Source: Nocardia carnea (GTDB lineage: Bacteria; Actinomycetota; Actinomycetes; Mycobacteriales; Mycobacteriaceae). From it: a stretch of 64,000 nucleotides of DNA. The DNA lies in the NCBI RefSeq assembly GCF_029869215.1, contig NZ_JARWPM010000209.1, positions 26,273 through 90,272 on the forward strand, in the 5' to 3' direction. The position numbers were made by a program, and so were the translations under genes. Below are positions 61,278 through 64,000 of the stretch, one piece after another (the first letter of the stretch is position 1; each line of letters opens with the position of its first letter). The notes below the pieces were generated by a model that saw only the letters and a program-made list of their open reading frames with translations, was not told the DNA's origin and made no database searches.

Positions 61278-61368
61278 TCCGCGCTCGTCCGGTCGGCGGC
61301 CCCGGTGCTGACCGATCTGTTGAATGGAGGATGTTCGTGACGCGACAGCAGACCGCTCAGGGGATTCG

Positions 61369-62814
61369 ATGACGCTGGTGGCCGGTGTCGACTCCTCGAC
61401 CCAGGCATGCAAGATCGTGGTGCGCGACGCCGACTCCGGCCGGCTGGTTCGCCACGGTGCCGCGGAACACCCGCCGGGTACCGAGATCGACCCGGAGCAC
61501 TGGTGGAATGCGTTGCAACTCGCCTTCGATCGAGCAGGTGGGCTCGACGACGTCGCCGCGGTGTCGGTCGGCGGACAGCAACACGGCATGGTGTGTCTCG
61601 ACAAGGACGGCCGGGTCATCCGGCCCGCCCTGCTGTGGAACGACACGCGGTCCGCCGACGCGGCCGACGCGCTCGTCCGGGAACTCGGTGACGGTGACCG
61701 TGCGCTGGGTGCGCGCCGCTGGGTCGAGGCTGTCGGCACGGTGCCGGTGGCCGCGCTGACCGTCGCCAAACTGCGGTGGCTGGCGGACCACGAACCGAGC
61801 AATGCCGCGCGCATCGCGGCGGTGGCGTTGCCGCACGACTGGCTCACCTGGCGCCTGCGCGGCGCCGGCTCCCTGGACGATCTGGTGACCGACCGCTCCG
61901 ACGCCTCGGGGACCGGTTACTTCGACGCGGTGTCCGGAACCTACCGGCGTGACCTGCTCGCAGTGGCTCTGCGGCGCCGCGAGGAAGATATCCGCTCCCT
62001 GGTGCTGCCCCGCGTCCACGGTCCCTGTGAACAGGCCGGTACGGGAGGTTCCCCACTCGGCCTTTCCCACACGATGATCGGGCCCGGATGCGGTGACAAT
62101 GCCGGGGCGGCGTTGGGACTCGGACTGGACGTCGGCCGGGTCTTCCTCTCGCTGGGTACCTCCGGTGTGGTGGCCGCGGTGTCGGAGCATCGATCGGCCG
62201 ACCCCACCGGGTCGGTGGCCGGATTCGCCGATGCCACCGGCAAATTCCTGCCACTGGCCTGCACCCTCAATGCCACGCGGGTGCTCGACGCCATGGCCGC
62301 GGTACTCGGGGTGAACCACGACGAATTCGATGAGCTGGCATTGAGCGCCGCCCCGGGCGCGGGCGGCCTGGTCCACGTGCCCTACCTGGAGGGAGAGCGG
62401 ACGCCGAACCTTCCGCACGCCACCGGCGTGCTGAATGGTATGACGTTGTCCTCCATGACAAGAGAGAACTTCGCGCGCGCATCGGTCGAGGGTTTGCTCT
62501 GCCTGATGGCCGAAGCGTTGGAAGCTGTTCGTGCGCAGAATGTTTCGATCGAGCAGATCACTCTGGTCGGCGGCGGCGCCCGGTCGGCCGCGGTTCGTGC
62601 GATCGCCCCGTCCGTACTCGGGGTCTCCGTGCATGTTCCGCAACCCGGCGAATATGTTGCCGACGGCGCCGCACGGCAAGCGGCGTGGATAGTGTCCGGT
62701 GGACACCGGCCACCGACCTGGCCGGTGTCCGATATCGGCACCTACACCGCGCAGCGGAACTCGGGCGTGCTCGCCCGTTATCGGCGCGCGGCCGCCGAGG
62801 TCGCCGGCTCCTAG
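61369..62814 (+). CDS. xylB: Xylulokinase-like FGGY kinase
   Basis: A 481-residue kinase: [40 protein letters not shown] and [16 protein letters not shown] are close to Xyl[21 protein letters not shown] holds the catalytic region; [20 protein letters not shown] is the adenosine motif. AGGGG lies seven bases before ATG 61369. It is the last gene of the polyol operon. D-xylulose from xylitol or D-arabinitol is the natural guess, which would make the locus serve pentitols as well as tetritols. Confidence 0.9.
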   Translation: MTLVAGVDSSTQACKIVVRDADSGRLVRHGAAEHPPGTEIDPEHWWNALQLAFDRAGGLDDVAAVSVGGQQHGMVCLDKDGRVIRPALLWNDTRSADAADALVRELGDGDRALGARRWVEAVGTVPVAALTVAKLRWLADHEPSNAARIAAVALPHDWLTWRLRGAGSLDDLVTDRSDASGTGYFDAVSGTYRRDLLAVALRRREEDIRSLVLPRVHGPCEQAGTGGSPLGLSHTMIGPGCGDNAGAALGLGLDVGRVFLSLGTSGVVAAVSEHRSADPTGSVAGFADATGKFLPLACTLNATRVLDAMAAVLGVNHDEFDELALSAAPGAGGLVHVPYLEGERTPNLPHATGVLNGMTLSSMTRENFARASVEGLLCLMAEALEAVRAQNVSIEQITLVGGGARSAAVRAIAPSVLGVSVHVPQPGEYVADGAARQAAWIVSGGHRPPTWPVSDIGTYTAQRNSGVLARYRRAAAEVAGS

Positions 62815-62941
62815 GGCGTTGTCGAGTCCGGCCCGTACCTACCTGCGGGCGTCGGGCCCCGCCGGCCGGTGTGGGCGGTCCCGCTGCCGGGAAAGGCGAT
62901 CCGCGAGCACCTGAATCCCTGTCAGTGTCGGTTTCGTCCAA

Positions 62942-62961
62942 GACAGCGGCGGCCCGCTGTC
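62942..62961. promoter_or_regulatory. Perfect inverted repeat upstream of the DHFR-family gene
   Basis: GACAGCGG, CGGC, CCGCTGTC: exact 8-bp arms with a 4-base loop. It lies 49 bp before the DHFR-family ATG and 127 bp after the kinase stop. AAGACA (62940) and TAGTCT (62964) flank it at an 18-base spacing and could be -35 and -10 boxes. It may therefore be an operator rather than the terminator of the polyol operon; I cannot decide. Confidence 0.5.
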
Positions 62962-63010
62962 CCTAGTCTCACCACAGGCAGAACACAGGGCCCGTACTCA
63001 GGAGGAACAG

Positions 63011-63586
63011 ATGGCACGCGAACTCGTCTACACAGGCTTCATGTCGCTGGACGGCGTCGTGGACTCGCCGGGCGGAAAGGTCGAGGGGCATCGCAGCGGT
63101 GGCTGGGTGATGGACACCGAATTCGTGCCCGAGGCGTTCGCACTCAAAGGTGAGGAACTCGCCGATACGACCGCGTTGATGTTCGGCCGCCGCAGTTACG
63201 AGGCGTTCGCCCCGACCTGGCGCGATTCCGACGATCACCTCGCATACAAGGACCTGCCGAAGTACGTCGTCTCGTCCAGCCTGAGCGACGACGCCCTGAT
63301 CGACGGGTGGGGTCCGCTCACCATCCTGCGCACCGAGGAAGACGTCGCGAAGCTGAAGCAGACCGACGGCGGCCCGATCTACCTCCACGGCAGCGCCGAA
63401 CTGGCCCGGCGCCTTGCGGACGCCGATCTGATCGACCGGTACAACCTGCTCGTTTTCCCGGTGTTGCTGGGGGCGGGCAAGAGCCTGTTCAGTCGCGCGG
63501 ACCGCGACAAGCAGACCCTGCGGCTGCGGGATTCGGCGTCCTACTCCAACGGCGTGACCAAGCTCGTCTACGAGGTCGTGCGCTGA
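63011..63586 (+). CDS. DHFR/RibD-C-terminal-domain family reductase
   Basis: A 191-residue protein of the RibD C-terminal/dihydrofolate-reductase-like fold. LVYTGFMSLDGVVDSPGG is the usual start, then ALMFGRRSYEAFAPTWR, YVVSSSLSD, GGPIYLHGSAELARRLADAD and VLLGAGKSLF. GGAGGAAC precedes the ATG. Such proteins are annotated as riboflavin/pyrimidine deaminase-like reductases of unknown substrate and are often beside an AraC-type regulator, as here, where the 3' ends overlap by 19 bp on opposite strands. Confidence 0.88.
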   Translation: MARELVYTGFMSLDGVVDSPGGKVEGHRSGGWVMDTEFVPEAFALKGEELADTTALMFGRRSYEAFAPTWRDSDDHLAYKDLPKYVVSSSLSDDALIDGWGPLTILRTEEDVAKLKQTDGGPIYLHGSAELARRLADADLIDRYNLLVFPVLLGAGKSLFSRADRDKQTLRLRDSASYSNGVTKLVYEVVR

Positions 63587-64000
63587 GCGGGATCGAGCGC
63601 GATCGCGCCACCGGCCCGGGCGCGCAACTGCTGGGCCGTCCGGCCGACGTACCGGCGCAGCGCGCGGGCGAGATGGGGCTCGTCGTAGTACCCGAGCTTG
63701 GCGACGACGTCGCTGGGCGTCTCGCCCGAGACCAGCAGTTGGGCGGCGGTGCGGGCCCGCTCGATCTGCCGGACGGCGCCCTGCGTGAGTCCCGTCGCCG
63801 CCCGGAAACGGCGTTCGAGCGTCCGCTCGGCCACGGCCGGCGGTGCACCCCGTAGGGTCGCCACCACATCGACCAGGTCCTGCTGGGCCTTGCCTTCCGT
63901 GCGCAGGCTGTCGTTGTCGAGAACCGCTCCCGCGGCCTCCTTGACCTTGCCCTTCGCGCCCTCGACGACACCTTCGATGCCTTCGCGTGCGGTCCTGTGC
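63568..64000 (-). CDS. AraC-type DNA-binding domain joined to CsbD/microaggregate-binding-like N-terminus, partial at window edge
   Basis: The frame is open from the right edge to the stop at 63568. The last ~95 residues are an AraC helix-turn-helix pair (VAERTLERRFRAATGLTQGA, DVVAKLGYYDEPHLARALRR, YVGRTAQQLR). Ahead of them, in the same frame, lies EGIEGVVEGAKGKVKEAAGA followed by VLDNDSLRTEGKAQQ, which is a CsbD/microaggregate-binding-protein type stress motif. The usual ~130-residue sensor domain of such AraC regulators is missing. A GTG at 63867 could start the AraC part alone. The true start is probably beyond the window. Confidence 0.7.
   Translation of the reverse strand, partial: HRTAREGIEGVVEGAKGKVKEAAGAVLDNDSLRTEGKAQQDLVDVVATLRGAPPAVAERTLERRFRAATGLTQGAVRQIERARTAAQLLVSGETPSDVVAKLGYYDEPHLARALRRYVGRTAQQLRARAGGAIALDPAQRTTS

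Overview
The window is GC-rich actinobacterial DNA. Codon-dense operons, many GTG starts, ATGA/GTGA stop-start overlaps, Tat and lipoprotein signals, VanRS of the streptomycete/nocardioform type and many acyl-CoA dehydrogenases suggest a soil Corynebacteriales, probably a Nocardia-like organism. The genus is an inference, because no diagnostic marker gene lies here. I found no rRNA, tRNA, IS element or CRISPR array. Most of the window is accessory catabolism: small regulon-sized cassettes, each with its own transporter and regulator.

Layout. 1-5926: end of an oligopeptide-type ABC importer (permease, small coupled ORF, fused double ATPase) followed by three flavin-dependent luciferase-family monooxygenases. 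5999-6709: VOC protein and ArsR repressor with a perfect operator. 6909-8555: Tat-exported PhoD-type phosphatase. 8682-12029: a three-gene envelope cassette of a membrane-anchored binding-protein fold, a small membrane protein, and a lipoprotein joining a binding-protein fold to a VWA domain. 12176-15713: a small basic protein and a giant Ser/Thr kinase-STAND-LuxR regulator. 15881-21528: DUF35 protein and the D-galactonate pathway (dgoK, dgoA, dgoD, transporter) with a divergent IclR regulator. 21691-23052: acyl-CoA dehydrogenase and a broken SnoaL-like gene.

23053-30727 is a LacI-controlled regulon. Hydantoinase, a free-standing allophanate-hydrolase C-domain protein, a FAD amine/amino-acid oxidase and a DapA-family lyase run leftward. 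LacI and a polar amino-acid ABC importer run rightward. The same 16-bp palindrome sits at the same distance from a TTGACG box in front of both operons. This is the best candidate for an undescribed catabolic system. 30862-34142: SRPBCC proteins, a zinc alcohol dehydrogenase and an epimerase. 34270-34556: tandem repeats. 34588-37858: XRE-TetR hybrid regulator divergent from an acyl-CoA dehydrogenase/phosphotransferase pair resembling the 4-hydroxyacyl-CoA pathway. 37891-41637: DUF3263-like protein, acyl-CoA dehydrogenase, CoA-transferase and a thiolase remnant. 41814-45645: DoxX-like membrane protein and VanY-like peptidase divergent from VanR-VanS, with no vanHAX. 45803-48875: acyl-CoA dehydrogenase, ArsR repressor and divergent imine-reductase-like enzyme.

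49124-62814 is a polyol (tetritol/pentitol) utilisation locus: FGGY kinase, SDR dehydrogenase, SorC regulator, then a long rightward operon of zinc polyol dehydrogenase, Tat-lipoprotein binding protein, two permeases, two different ATPases, a DhaK-DhaL kinase, an RpiB-type isomerase and a xylulokinase-like kinase. The set matches the mycobacterial threitol/erythritol route to D-erythrose 4-phosphate in outline. The window ends with a DHFR-family protein and an AraC-type DNA-binding domain that appears spliced onto a CsbD/microaggregate-binding-like N-terminus and runs off the right edge.
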